DNA from: JAUNST01 sp964452285
Lineage (GTDB): Bacteria; Patescibacteriota; Microgenomatia; UBA1400; PJMF01
Assembly: GCA_964452285.1 (NCBI GenBank)
Contig: CAYVKW010000009.1
Location: forward strand, 1-32,313
DNA length: 32,313 nucleotides
Reading direction: 5' to 3'
This document shows positions 8,176 through 14,824 of this stretch, piece after piece. Both the position numbers and the translations under genes were made by a program. The notes under the pieces are model-generated. The model had not been told where the DNA came from and did not search any database. It was given only the letters and a program-made list of their open reading frames with translations. Each line of letters opens with the position of its first letter. Positions within the stretch are counted from its first letter, which is position 1.

Positions 8176-8514
8176 TTAAGCGGTTTTTAGATTTTTAGTA
8201 ATCAGATTTTCAAAGCCAGCTTTGCCCAAAAAACCGCTAGCGCGTTCAATCTCTTGACCGTCTTTGATGACGACTAAAGTTGGCATGCTAGTAATACCGT
8301 ATTCAGCAACACTTTTTGGCGAAAGATCGACGTCTATTTTGACAATGACCACGTCTTTTTTGTATTGACGAGCCAATTCTTCCATAATTGGCGCAGTCAT
8401 TTGGCACGGACCACACCAACTAGCAAAAAAATCAATTACAATGAGTTTACTTTTATTTTGTGCCAAAAATTCGTGCAAAGCATCATCTTCTAAATGAATA
8501 GCGGCGTCTGACAT
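8176..8514 (-). CDS. trxA: Thioredoxin
   Basis: This is a 112-residue single-domain thioredoxin with no signal peptide, so it is cytoplasmic. The redox motif WCGPC is at 33-37 (cysteines 34 and 37), and the cis-proline loop SMPT has Pro78. Length and motif spacing match TrxA. It reduces protein disulfides using electrons from thioredoxin reductase, which is not encoded here. AAAGGG just upstream of the ATG is a fair Shine-Dalgarno. It is a single-gene unit, convergent with the response regulator and divergent from tRNA-Lys. Confidence 0.95.
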   Translation of the reverse strand: MSDAAIHLEDDALHEFLAQNKSKLIVIDFFASWCGPCQMTAPIMEELARQYKKDVVIVKIDVDLSPKSVAEYGITSMPTLVVIKDGQEIERASGFLGKAGFENLITKNLKTA

Positions 8515-8549
8515 ATTTCCCTTTCGAGTGTTATTATTAAGTTAGCCTT

Positions 8550-8577
8550 ATTCTAAACGATTTCTATTCAATTGCAA
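8550..8577 (-). promoter_or_regulatory. Thioredoxin promoter
   Basis: On the minus strand, TTGCAA (8572-8577) and TAGAAT (8550-8555) are separated by 16 bp, leaving a leader of roughly 30 nt that carries the AAAGGG ribosome-binding site. Confidence 0.5.
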
Positions 8578-8689
8578 CAGCAGAAAAACCGCAACAAAAA
8601 AATTAAAGCTTTATAAGCATAATACTGAGCGCAAAAAAAACGAAAGGACGAAAAAAATAATAATTAGAGATAAATAAGAAAAGAAAATG

Positions 8690-8698
8690 TGTTATAAT
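8690..8698 (+). promoter_or_regulatory. tRNA-Lys promoter (extended -10)
   Basis: TGT-TATAAT is an extended -10 element 38 bp before the mature tRNA 5' end. No good -35 is visible. The transcript would carry a short 5' trailer removed by RNase P. Confidence 0.6.
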
Positions 8699-8736
8699 AC
8701 GCTTTGTTCTGATGATTATGTGTGTGAGCGTAATAT

Positions 8737-8810
8737 GGGTCCGTAGCTCAGTCGGTTAGAGCGGCAGCCTTTTAAGCTGCGCGTCCCGGGTTCGAGTCCC
8801 GGCGGACTCA
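8737..8810 (+). tRNA. tRNA-Lys (anticodon UUU)
   Basis: A 74-nt cloverleaf folds by hand. The acceptor stem is GGGTCCG/CGGACTC with one G-U pair. The D-arm is GCTC/GAGC. The anticodon stem GCAGC/GCTGC carries loop CTTTTAA, giving anticodon UUU. The variable loop is GCGTC, and the T-arm CCGGG/CCCGG carries TTCGAGT. The discriminator base is A. The 3' CCA is not encoded (the DNA continues CTTTC), so it must be added by CCA-adding enzyme. Confidence 0.97.
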
Positions 8811-8832
8811 CTTTCAAGAGAGAATTGATTTG

Positions 8833-8841
8833 TGCTATAAT
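8833..8841 (+). promoter_or_regulatory. ZIP transporter promoter, extended -10, leaderless
   Basis: TGC-TATAAT lies 9 nt before the ATG at 8851, the same geometry as the epmA-like and rpmE genes. There is no Shine-Dalgarno, and the -35 region (TTCAAG, 8813-8818) is weak. Confidence 0.65.
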
Positions 8842-8850
8842 AATTTATCT

Positions 8851-9591
8851 ATGGGAATGTTTTGGGGGTTGTTGATAGTGATTTTTTTGAGTCCACTTTT
8901 GGGCTGGTTTTTCGTTCGTAAAAGAGAGGTGGGACAAAAATTTTTGAGTTTTTTTCTGGGTTTAGCAATGGGCACCTTAGGGTTTTTATTTTTGACAGAG
9001 AACATTCAAGAGCTCTTCCCATGGAGCGAAAACTCGTGGTGGGCGATTTTATTTTTGTTAATCGGTTTGGGAATTAATTTTTTTCTTGACCGCAGTCTAC
9101 CAGAATCTGAGCATCATCACCATCATCATTGTCATCACGAGGGAAAAATGTGTCACCTAGCCACTATGACCACTATCAGCTTAGCAGTGCACAATATCAT
9201 TGAAGGTGCGGCTTTTGGTATATTGGCGGCTACCGACATGACGGCAGTAAGTGTGCTCGCGGCAATGATTGTATTGCACAATATTCCGCTTAACTTAGCT
9301 TTATGGATACCAGAATCTTATATTCATAGTCAAAAGAAACATATTTACAAACATTTGTTTTGGGCAAATTTTCCGTTCGTAATCGGAGCGATGAGCTATT
9401 ACGCCACCATAGCGGAAAATTTGCCTGAATCAGCAATGATAATGGCAGAATTTCTAGTCTTTGGGATGATTATCTATTTACTAATACATGAAATTTGGCC
9501 GATTGCTTGGCAAGGAAAAGGCAAAAAAAATACGATTTGGGGAATTTTGGGCGGTGGAATTTTAGTAGCGATCATCAATTTTTTTAGCTAA
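8851..9591 (+). CDS. ZIP-family divalent metal transporter
   Basis: The product is 246 residues with about eight hydrophobic segments. A histidine-rich cytoplasmic loop (six His at 88-93, then CHH) is typical of ZIP proteins between spans 3 and 4. The conserved metal-site motifs are HNIIEGAAFG (His114, Glu118) and LHNIPLNLAL (His143, Pro146), matching the HNxxEG and HNxP signatures of ZIP spans 4 and 5. It should import Zn2+, Fe2+ or Mn2+; the exact metal cannot be told. The frame is open back to a TTG at 8830, but that would run through the TATAAT box, so the ATG at 8851 on a leaderless mRNA is preferred. The gene lies 40 bp after tRNA-Lys. Confidence 0.88.
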   Translation: MGMFWGLLIVIFLSPLLGWFFVRKREVGQKFLSFFLGLAMGTLGFLFLTENIQELFPWSENSWWAILFLLIGLGINFFLDRSLPESEHHHHHHCHHEGKMCHLATMTTISLAVHNIIEGAAFGILAATDMTAVSVLAAMIVLHNIPLNLALWIPESYIHSQKKHIYKHLFWANFPFVIGAMSYYATIAENLPESAMIMAEFLVFGMIIYLLIHEIWPIAWQGKGKKNTIWGILGGGILVAIINFFS

Positions 9592-9640
9592 AAAAAACTA
9601 AAGGCGGGATTAATTAAAACTCCGGGAACTTGTTTGCTGG

Positions 9641-9652
9641 AAAAGTGACATA
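9641..9652. repeat. Direct repeat copy 1, AAAAGTGACATA
   Basis: An identical 12-mer is at 10431-10442. The two copies bracket the SSB-like gene together with its promoter and terminator. The downstream copy forms part of the mutM promoter. Confidence 0.5.
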
Positions 9653-9659
9653 ATAATTC

Positions 9660-9681
9660 ATATTATATTGGAGTATAATAT
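9660..9681 (+). promoter_or_regulatory. SSB-like gene promoter overlapping a dyad
   Basis: ATATTATA (9660-9667) and TATAATAT (9674-9681) form an 8-bp inverted repeat with a 6-nt spacer. The right arm contains the TATAAT -10 box (9674-9679), so a dimeric repressor bound here would block the promoter. This is an inference from symmetry alone. Confidence 0.45.
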
Positions 9682-9697
9682 AGAAGTTCTGTAAAAA

Positions 9698-9712
9698 ATT
9701 AACTCAAACAAA
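9698..9712. repeat. Inverted repeat, left arm
   Basis: ATTAACTCAAACAAA is the exact reverse complement of 10362-10376. The arms lie in the 5' leader and just after the stop of the SSB-like gene. Confidence 0.75.
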
Positions 9713-9737
9713 TAAACGAAAGAAATTGCCTGAATAC

Positions 9738-9746
9738 AAAAGGAGG
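9738..9746 (+). promoter_or_regulatory. Strong Shine-Dalgarno AAAAGGAGG
   Basis: This is a nearly perfect anti-16S match 7 nt before the ATG at 9754. It stands out because most genes in this window have weak sites or none. Confidence 0.8.
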
Positions 9747-9753
9747 AAAAGCA

Positions 9754-10353
9754 ATGAGTTGGAATCCAAAGAATAAAATCGAGGTCTATGGAGAAATTTT
9801 GTCTCCATTTAGGATGATCACTGAAAACCAGTATGAATTTGAAATCCGCGTCTGGAGGAGGAGCGGAGCAGAAGATATTCTTTTGGTCATCGCTGAGAGG
9901 TCATTGATCAAAGAAAAGCGAGTCGGAGACAAAGTGATCGTCATCGGCGAAATCAATTCTTTTTACCGTTTATGTAACGGCAGAAACAGGCAAATATTGC
10001 GAGTATTTGCTCATGCCTGCTATTTTTCTTGGGGAGAGGAAACCACGAACTCAGTTTATCTGCTGGGAAAAATTTGCAAGTCGCCGATTTTAAGAAAAAC
10101 GCCTTATGGACGAATTATCGCCGACACAATGGTGGTAGTAATCAAAGAAAACAATGGGGCGGATTTTATTCCTTGTATCTTCTGGAGTCAGCAAGCAATT
10201 GAAGTCAATGAATTGAAAGTTGGCAGCAGGATTAGCGTCAGAGGGCGATTGCAAAGCCGAAATTACACAAAAGTACGAGAAAATGGCGCTGCTGAAATAA
10301 TCACGGTGCGCGAATTGTCGGTACAGACTTTTAATAGCTTCCAGAGCTGGTAA
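9754..10353 (+). CDS. Tandem OB-fold SSB-like protein
   Basis: The product is 199 residues. The C-terminal half (about 98-190) reads as an SSB/PriB-type OB fold: VYLLGKICKSPILRKTPYG, then ADTMVVVIKENNGADFIPC, then VGSRISVRGRLQSRNYT. The N-terminal half (about 8-95) has a similar weaker pattern (KIEVYGEILSPFR, VGDKVIVIGEINSF), suggesting a second OB fold. The acidic C-terminal tail of housekeeping SSB, which recruits partners, is absent (the protein ends FNSFQSW). It probably binds single-stranded DNA. The strong Shine-Dalgarno, frequent AGG arginine codons, own promoter and terminator, and flanking repeats set it apart from neighbours and suggest acquisition or an accessory role. It could instead be a divergent PriB. 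Confidence 0.6.
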   Translation: MSWNPKNKIEVYGEILSPFRMITENQYEFEIRVWRRSGAEDILLVIAERSLIKEKRVGDKVIVIGEINSFYRLCNGRNRQILRVFAHACYFSWGEETTNSVYLLGKICKSPILRKTPYGRIIADTMVVVIKENNGADFIPCIFWSQQAIEVNELKVGSRISVRGRLQSRNYTKVRENGAAEIITVRELSVQTFNSFQSW

Positions 10354-10361
10354 ACATTGCT

Positions 10362-10376
10362 TTTGTTTGAGTTAAT
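10362..10376. repeat. Inverted repeat, right arm
   Basis: TTTGTTTGAGTTAAT pairs exactly with 9698-9712 and lies 8 bp after the stop codon, before the terminator. Confidence 0.75.
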
Positions 10377-10396
10377 AATAAATTACAGCAACAATT

Positions 10397-10425
10397 TCCC
10401 ACGACCTAAAAAGCGTGGGATTTTT
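10397..10425 (+). terminator. Rho-independent terminator after the SSB-like gene
   Basis: The stem TCCCACG (10397-10403) / CGTGGGA (10414-10420) has a 10-nt loop and is followed by TTTTT. Confidence 0.75.
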
Positions 10426-10430
10426 AATAA

Positions 10431-10446
10431 AAAAGTGACATATAAT
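10431..10446 (+). promoter_or_regulatory. mutM promoter within direct repeat copy 2
   Basis: TATAAT at 10441-10446 gives a short leader (about 15-18 nt) before the mutM ATG. The direct repeat AAAAGTGACATA (10431-10442) runs into the box. No -35 at ideal spacing was found. Confidence 0.5.
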
Positions 10447-10469
10447 AAAAACAAAAGTGAAGGGGAAAA

Positions 10470-11327
10470 ATGCCAGAATTACCAGAAGTAGAAACAGTGA
10501 AGAATAGTTTGAAAGCGCTGATTGTGGGGCGCAAAATTTCCGGCGTGGAAATTTTGCGTGACAAAAGTTTTCCAATGAAAGAAAGACAAGAATTGGTGAA
10601 AGGACAAAAAATCATCGATTTACGGCGACGGGCGAAATTTATTGATATAGTGCTAGAAAATAATTATCATTTATTAACTCATTTAAAAATGACGGGACAA
10701 TTGCTCTATGTGAGAAGCGGCAATCTGATGGCAGGCGGCGGTCATCCGACAGAGGACGTGTTGCAAGAATTGCCAGGAAAACACACAAGAATTATTTATA
10801 CTCTCGATAACAATGGACATTTATATTTCAACGATATGCGTGTTTTTGGTTGGATGAAGGTACTTGATGAAAAAGAAATGAAAACTGAATATGCTAGGCT
10901 GGGACCAGATGCAAATGCAGCAGAGTTGACTGGTGAGTATTTATGGAAATGCGGACAAAAGAGAAAGCAGCCGATCAAACAAGTAATTATGGATAATGCG
11001 GTTTGCTGTGGTTTGGGGAATATCTATGCAGCAGAAACTTTATTTGCAGCTGGAATTGACCCGAGAAGAGAAGCAAAAAGTATAACTGAGAAAGAAGCGG
11101 GGGAAATTGTGCGCGAGGCAAAAAGAATTCTGAATTTGGCGATTAGCAAGAGAGGAACGACTTTTGATGGACGCTATGTGGACGCCTTGGGAGAAGGTGG
11201 TAATTTCGAGAAATTGCTGCAAGTGTATGGGCGAGAAAATGAACCGTGCCGAAAATGTGGCGCAAAAATAAAAAATGTGCGTCTGGGCGGACGAAGCACT
11301 TGCTTTTGCGCCCATTGCCAAATCTGA
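10470..11327 (+). CDS. mutM: Formamidopyrimidine-DNA glycosylase (Fpg)
   Basis: The product is 285 residues, slightly longer than E. coli Fpg (269). It starts MPELPEVETV, where Pro2 is the Schiff-base nucleophile after Met removal and Glu3 is catalytic. Lys56 in RRRAKFI is the conserved beta-hairpin lysine. The H2TH region contains CCGLGNIYAAETLF. The C-terminal zinc finger has Cys260, Cys263, Cys280 and Cys283. It excises 8-oxoguanine and other oxidised purines and nicks the abasic site. AGGGG precedes the ATG. The stop is TGA, one of two genes here to use it. It is followed directly by rpmE, whose promoter overlaps the mutM 3' end. Confidence 0.95.
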   Translation: MPELPEVETVKNSLKALIVGRKISGVEILRDKSFPMKERQELVKGQKIIDLRRRAKFIDIVLENNYHLLTHLKMTGQLLYVRSGNLMAGGGHPTEDVLQELPGKHTRIIYTLDNNGHLYFNDMRVFGWMKVLDEKEMKTEYARLGPDANAAELTGEYLWKCGQKRKQPIKQVIMDNAVCCGLGNIYAAETLFAAGIDPRREAKSITEKEAGEIVREAKRILNLAISKRGTTFDGRYVDALGEGGNFEKLLQVYGRENEPCRKCGAKIKNVRLGGRSTCFCAHCQI

Positions 11328-11343
11328 AAATTTGTGGTATAAT
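11315..11343 (+). promoter_or_regulatory. rpmE promoter, leaderless
   Basis: TTGCCA (11315-11320), 17 bp, then TGG-TATAAT (11335-11343). The -35 lies inside the end of mutM. The rpmE ATG at 11353 is 9 nt after the -10 box, leaving no room for a Shine-Dalgarno. Confidence 0.75.
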
Positions 11344-11352
11344 CGCCCTCTT

Positions 11353-11721
11353 ATGAAAGCAAACATCCATCCAAATTGGCAAGAATGCACAGTGACTTGT
11401 GCTTGCGGTAATTCTTTTGTAACTCGGGCAACGGTGGCAACGATGCAAGTTGATATTTGCGATAAATGTCATCCGTTTTTTACCGGAGAAGAGAGATTTG
11501 TCGATAAACAAGGTAGAATTGATAAATTTAAACAAAAAATGGATATTTCCAAGAAGAAACGTGAAGAACAAAAGGCAAAAGAGGCGGAACGTTTAGCGAA
11601 AAAAGCAGAGGCAGCGGCGCCAACAGCAGAAAAAAAATCTTTCAAACAGATTTTGAACCAAGCCAAACGCGAGCAAGAAGTGGCGGAAAAAGCAAAAAAG
11701 GTAGAAGCAAAAGAAGCTTAG
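11353..11721 (+). CDS. rpmE: Ribosomal protein L31 with long C-terminal extension
   Basis: The product is 122 residues from the ATG at 11353. The L31 core (1-62) carries the zinc-binding set Cys16, Cys18, Cys36 and Cys39 (TCACGNSF and ICDKCHPFFTG), so it is the zinc-containing C+ form. Residues 63-122 are a Lys/Glu/Ala-rich, probably helical tail; ordinary L31 stops near 70. The frame is open upstream to 11275, but that would overlap mutM and pass through the promoter, and the L31 alignment starts at MKANIHPNW. It ends with TAG, read by RF1, whose gene follows. rpmE-prfA adjacency is common in bacteria. Confidence 0.93.
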   Translation: MKANIHPNWQECTVTCACGNSFVTRATVATMQVDICDKCHPFFTGEERFVDKQGRIDKFKQKMDISKKKREEQKAKEAERLAKKAEAAAPTAEKKSFKQILNQAKREQEVAEKAKKVEAKEA

Positions 11722-11736
11722 CTGATTTATAATTGG

Positions 11737-11772
11737 AAAATCCTGATTTACATTGATAAATCAGGATTTTTT
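11737..11772 (+). terminator. Rho-independent terminator after rpmE
   Basis: A 14-bp stem, AAAATCCTGATTTA (11737-11750) / TAAATCAGGATTTT (11757-11770), has a 6-nt loop and continues into a T run to 11772. It should separate rpmE from prfA. Confidence 0.85.
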
Positions 11773-11840
11773 GTAAATTAAATGAAAAACAAAAGAAGAA
11801 GAGAGAGTAAAAAAAGAAATGAAAGTGAAAAAGAAATAAA

Positions 11841-12773
11841 ATGAATCCTTTTGCAGAACAACTGAAAAGCCTAGAAGAACGGATTAATGAAACGGAAGCG
11901 TTAATGCGAGATCCGGAGTTGGCGGAGATGGCGGCGGCCGAAGTCGCCGATTTGCGGACACAGAAGGAAGCTTTGGAAGCCGCCGCTGAATCAATGAACG
12001 TTGATCGTAATAGCGAGGCGCCGCCAGACTTGCAAGCGGCCAACTGTATTATCGAAGTCCGGGGCGGCGCCGGTGGCGATGAAGCAAAAATTTGGGGTAG
12101 TGAACTAATGCGTCTATATTTACGCTTTGCGGAGAAACAAAACTTAAGAGTGGAATACTTAGATGACGAAGTGATAAAATTGCGCGGCAAAGTGCATCTG
12201 AGCGATGGACAGGTACTCTCACCTTTTGCCGCGCTGAAATATGAAGGTGGTGTGCACCGAGTGCAAAGAGTGCCAGTGACAGAGTCAGCAGGAAGAATTC
12301 ACACCAGTACCGCGAGCGTGGCAGTCTTGCCAGAAGTGGCACCTAATAGCGTCAAAATCAAGATGGAAGATCTGGATTGGCAATTTTGCCGAGCAGGCGG
12401 GGCAGGCGGACAAAATGTCAATAAAGTGAATAGTGCGGTACGGCTGACTCATATACCGACGGGCATTGTCGTCAATGCCAGACAAGAGAGAAAACAAACT
12501 CAAAATCGTGAAATTGCTTTGCAAATGTTGGCAGCGCGATTATGGGAAGTACAAGAAGAAGAAAGACAGAAGAAACTCGGAAATTTGAGAGCGGCGATTG
12601 GACGGGCACAAAGAGCGGAAAAAATCCGGACTTTTAATTTTCCACAAAATCGAGTTACAGATCACCGTTTAGAAGAAAGTTGGTATCACTTGGCACAAAT
12701 CTTGGAAGGTGAAATTGACGAGATTTTAGTCGCTTGCCACAATTTTTTCCGCGCAGAAGAAGAAAAAAGCTAA
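11841..12773 (+). CDS. prfA: Peptide chain release factor 1, shortened domain 1
   Basis: The product is 310 residues against the usual ~355-360. PVT at 145-147 (RVPVTESAGRIHTS) is the PxT tripeptide that reads UAA/UAG and distinguishes RF1 from RF2 (SPF). The GGQ motif is at 189-191 (RAGGAGGQNVNKVNS) and promotes peptidyl-tRNA hydrolysis. Domain 1, normally about 100 residues, is reduced to about 65, as in RF1 forms lacking part of the N-terminal helical bundle. No strong Shine-Dalgarno precedes the ATG, but the preceding 60 nt are very purine-rich. It fits the stop use here, where TAA dominates. Confidence 0.93.
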   Translation: MNPFAEQLKSLEERINETEALMRDPELAEMAAAEVADLRTQKEALEAAAESMNVDRNSEAPPDLQAANCIIEVRGGAGGDEAKIWGSELMRLYLRFAEKQNLRVEYLDDEVIKLRGKVHLSDGQVLSPFAALKYEGGVHRVQRVPVTESAGRIHTSTASVAVLPEVAPNSVKIKMEDLDWQFCRAGGAGGQNVNKVNSAVRLTHIPTGIVVNARQERKQTQNREIALQMLAARLWEVQEEERQKKLGNLRAAIGRAQRAEKIRTFNFPQNRVTDHRLEESWYHLAQILEGEIDEILVACHNFFRAEEEKS

Positions 12774-12789
12774 AAACGAGAACTAAATG

Positions 12790-13284
12790 TTACTGCTTAA
12801 ATCGAAACGTGTCGCCTACTTTCAAACCGTCGCGCTCCGCGCGACCAGCGGCGATTTCCAAAACCAAATTGGCTTTATGACTGTTGGTGTAAAGAGGTAA
12901 GAGAGCAGCGGGAGTGCCAGTGGCTTCACGAGGAACGTGAGACATGATTTCCACCAACTGATTATCGCGAAGCCATAAAATATCGAGATCAAAATTCATC
13001 CGAGGCATCCAAAAACTATAATAAGAAGCGGTGGGCATAACAAAAAGCATGCCGTCGCTGCCGATTTGAGAGCGGTCAGAGAGACCCTGTGCCGTAGCCG
13101 CGACACCGCTAACAATTTCCAGACGATAAGTCTGATTGCCCAAAGTGAAATCAGCAAAATCATGATCGCTAAATTGGCGTAAACGAGTGATAAAAGCGCT
13201 TTCCTGCCGATGCCAGACGTAGGCAAAAAGCACTAAAAGAATACCAATAAGAATAAGCGCTGAAGTGTGAAGATTTTTTTTCAT
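12790..13284 (-). CDS. DUF192 family protein, membrane-anchored
   Basis: The product is 164 residues. An N-terminal hydrophobic segment (about 8-24) acts as signal anchor. The rest matches DUF192 landmarks: GLSDRSQIGSDGMLFVM, FWMPRMNFDLDILWL, and NLVLEIAAGRAERDGLKVGD. The family's function is unknown; the domain is extracytoplasmic here. The gene is 49 bp downstream of recF on the same strand. A TGC-TAAAAT in that gap may give it its own start, and it may also be read through from recF. It converges on prfA, only 16 bp apart. Confidence 0.85.
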   Translation of the reverse strand: MKKNLHTSALILIGILLVLFAYVWHRQESAFITRLRQFSDHDFADFTLGNQTYRLEIVSGVAATAQGLSDRSQIGSDGMLFVMPTASYYSFWMPRMNFDLDILWLRDNQLVEIMSHVPREATGTPAALLPLYTNSHKANLVLEIAAGRAERDGLKVGDTFRFKQ

Positions 13285-13333
13285 AAGATAAGGTTTAGAG
13301 TTATTTTAGCATAGAAAGACGACGAGCGGATAA

Positions 13334-14383
13334 TCAAAGTTTTTCTAAGCGAAGCGAAGCGACGGGGAAAAGGCTGATAATCTTAGCGTCAGTAGTGCTG
13401 ACGATGGTCTGCTGCTTCTGTGCCAACTCAATGACCATTTTTTGAGCTTGTTCGTCAAGTTCGCTTAAAATATCATCGAGAAGGAGGACTGGTTGCTGCT
13501 CTGTTTGAGTCTGAAGAAAAGCGAGCTCGGCGAGTTTAAGCCACAGAACAGCCATACGATGCTGACCGCGCGAACCATAAGTAAGTAAGGATTTGGGCGC
13601 GCCGTCACCAAAGTCAAAACGAATATCTAAATCGTCTTTATGCGGACCAATAAGAGTGTGTCCAGATGCAATTTCAGCATTTTGATAATAATCCAAACGC
13701 TCTTGAGTGACGGTGGAATGGTCATAAACAACTTGAAATTGAAGCCAAAAGGGGACTTTTTGATTCAAAAAGTCTAAATACTGACGACGGTGGTCATGAA
13801 TAATAGCACCATAAGTGAGTAAATTGTGATTCCAATAGGTCAAAGTGTCGCGACTACTCTCCCCTTCTCTAATAGCGGTCAGAAGTTTATTGCGACGAAT
13901 GAGAGTGGCCTGATAAGTTTTGAGGGCGCCGCGATAGACATCGCTGACTAAGGAGAGCGGCTGATCAAGATAATCGCGGCGCCTGGCAGGAGAGCCTTCG
14001 ATCAAACGTAAATCTTCTGGACGAAAACAGACGCTCAAGAATTGGCCGATGAAGTTTTTTTGCATTTTTTTGGCGTCACCAAGAGTAAAAAGTTTGGAAG
14101 GAGCTTTGCGGCCATTGACAAAGCCGCTGGTCAAGGTGACGCCAAGTTTGATTTTATCGGCAGTCAAACCGTACACTCGAGCCAAATCTTGGCCAAAACG
14201 AAGCATTTCGGTGGTTTTGTCGGCACGAAAGCTTTTACCGCTAGTAAGCAAAGAAATGGCTTCTAAAACAGTGGTTTTACCACTGCCATTGTCGGCTAGA
14301 AAAACGGTGATTTGGTCGCCAAAATCAAAAGTCTGGTTTTCAAAACGGCGGAAATTTTGTAAGTATAATTTATTGAGTTGCAC
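13334..14383 (-). CDS. recF: DNA replication and repair protein RecF
   Basis: A 349-residue SMC-like ABC ATPase, close to the family length of about 360. Walker A is DNGSGKTTVLEAI (Lys36). The ABC-type signature is TYGSRGQHRMAVLWLKLAE (about 268-286). Walker B is VLLLDDILSELDE (Asp303/Asp304). RecF loads RecA at single-stranded gaps with RecO and RecR. It starts with GTG; a TAAAAT box ends 8 nt before it, so this may be another leaderless gene. It ends with TGA. Unlike the classic dnaA-dnaN-recF order, it is isolated from replication genes here and followed by the DUF192 gene. Confidence 0.93.
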   Translation of the reverse strand: MQLNKLYLQNFRRFENQTFDFGDQITVFLADNGSGKTTVLEAISLLTSGKSFRADKTTEMLRFGQDLARVYGLTADKIKLGVTLTSGFVNGRKAPSKLFTLGDAKKMQKNFIGQFLSVCFRPEDLRLIEGSPARRRDYLDQPLSLVSDVYRGALKTYQATLIRRNKLLTAIREGESSRDTLTYWNHNLLTYGAIIHDHRRQYLDFLNQKVPFWLQFQVVYDHSTVTQERLDYYQNAEIASGHTLIGPHKDDLDIRFDFGDGAPKSLLTYGSRGQHRMAVLWLKLAELAFLQTQTEQQPVLLLDDILSELDEQAQKMVIELAQKQQTIVSTTDAKIISLFPVASLRLEKL

Positions 14384-14466
14384 AGAGTTCTATTTTACCT
14401 GTAAAAAAGTGATTTTAAAGCCGAATTTCAAAATGGTGAAGGCAAAAAAAGGCCAGAAGGGGAAAC

Positions 14467-14498
14467 AAAAAGGCTCCGCCATCGTTGATGGCGGAGCC
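14467..14498 (-). terminator. Rho-independent terminator of the 14519-14722 gene
   Basis: A 12-bp GC-rich stem (14472-14483 with 14487-14498; GGCTCCGCCATC and its complement) has a tiny loop. On the minus strand it is followed by TTTTTGTTT. It also separates this unit from recF. Confidence 0.88.
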
Positions 14499-14518
14499 TG
14501 TAAAAAGACGACAATAAA

Positions 14519-14722
14519 TTATTTAGCTTTTTTCAAAACTGGCATACCAGTACGAGTGGTTTCCACCACAGTGTAACCAGCAGGAACAGCCTCTAAGAAG
14601 CCTGGTCTTTGATCACGAGCAAAGAAATAAATGGTTTGAACACGGCCGTTTTTCAAAGTCACATCTTTGGTGTGCAAGAAATAGGTTTGTCCTTTAGCAT
14701 TAGTGTAACTAAATGCACTCAT
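14519..14722 (-). CDS. Conserved-looking small protein of unknown function
   Basis: The product is 67 residues and soluble, with no signal or membrane segment. The pattern TYFLHTKDVTLKNGRVQTIY, then FFARDQRPGFLEAVPAGYTV and TTRTGMPVLKK, resembles a small uncharacterised protein I have seen in several phyla, but I cannot name a function. Expression looks well controlled. A promoter with TTGACA is upstream, AAAGG precedes the ATG, a GTCGC/GCGAC hairpin lies in the leader (14738-14751), and a strong terminator follows. That makes it a genuine single-gene unit. Confidence 0.8.
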   Translation of the reverse strand: MSAFSYTNAKGQTYFLHTKDVTLKNGRVQTIYFFARDQRPGFLEAVPAGYTVVETTRTGMPVLKKAK

Positions 14723-14784
14723 ATTACCTTTCTTTATGTCGCGAGAGCGACAACTTTTTAATTACTACTTAACGAACCTCATTG

Positions 14785-14813
14785 AGTTTACTTCAAGAGC
14801 TCCAGGTTGTCAA
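14785..14813 (-). promoter_or_regulatory. Promoter of the 14519-14722 gene
   Basis: On the minus strand, TTGACA (14808-14813), 17 bp, then TAAACT (14785-14790). The 13-bp block around the -35 (14807-14819) is repeated exactly at 15415-15427. Confidence 0.6.
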
Positions 14814-14824
14814 GAGGCACTTTC

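Noticed and set aside
9112..9138. Run of six histidines that looks like an affinity tag or vector sequence
   Set aside because: It lies in the expected His-rich loop of a ZIP transporter between spans 3 and 4 and continues as CHH; natural for the family.
11275..11352. Longer N-terminus for L31 starting inside mutM
   Set aside because: The added residues do not match L31, and the stretch contains the rpmE promoter; the ATG at 11353 fits the family start.
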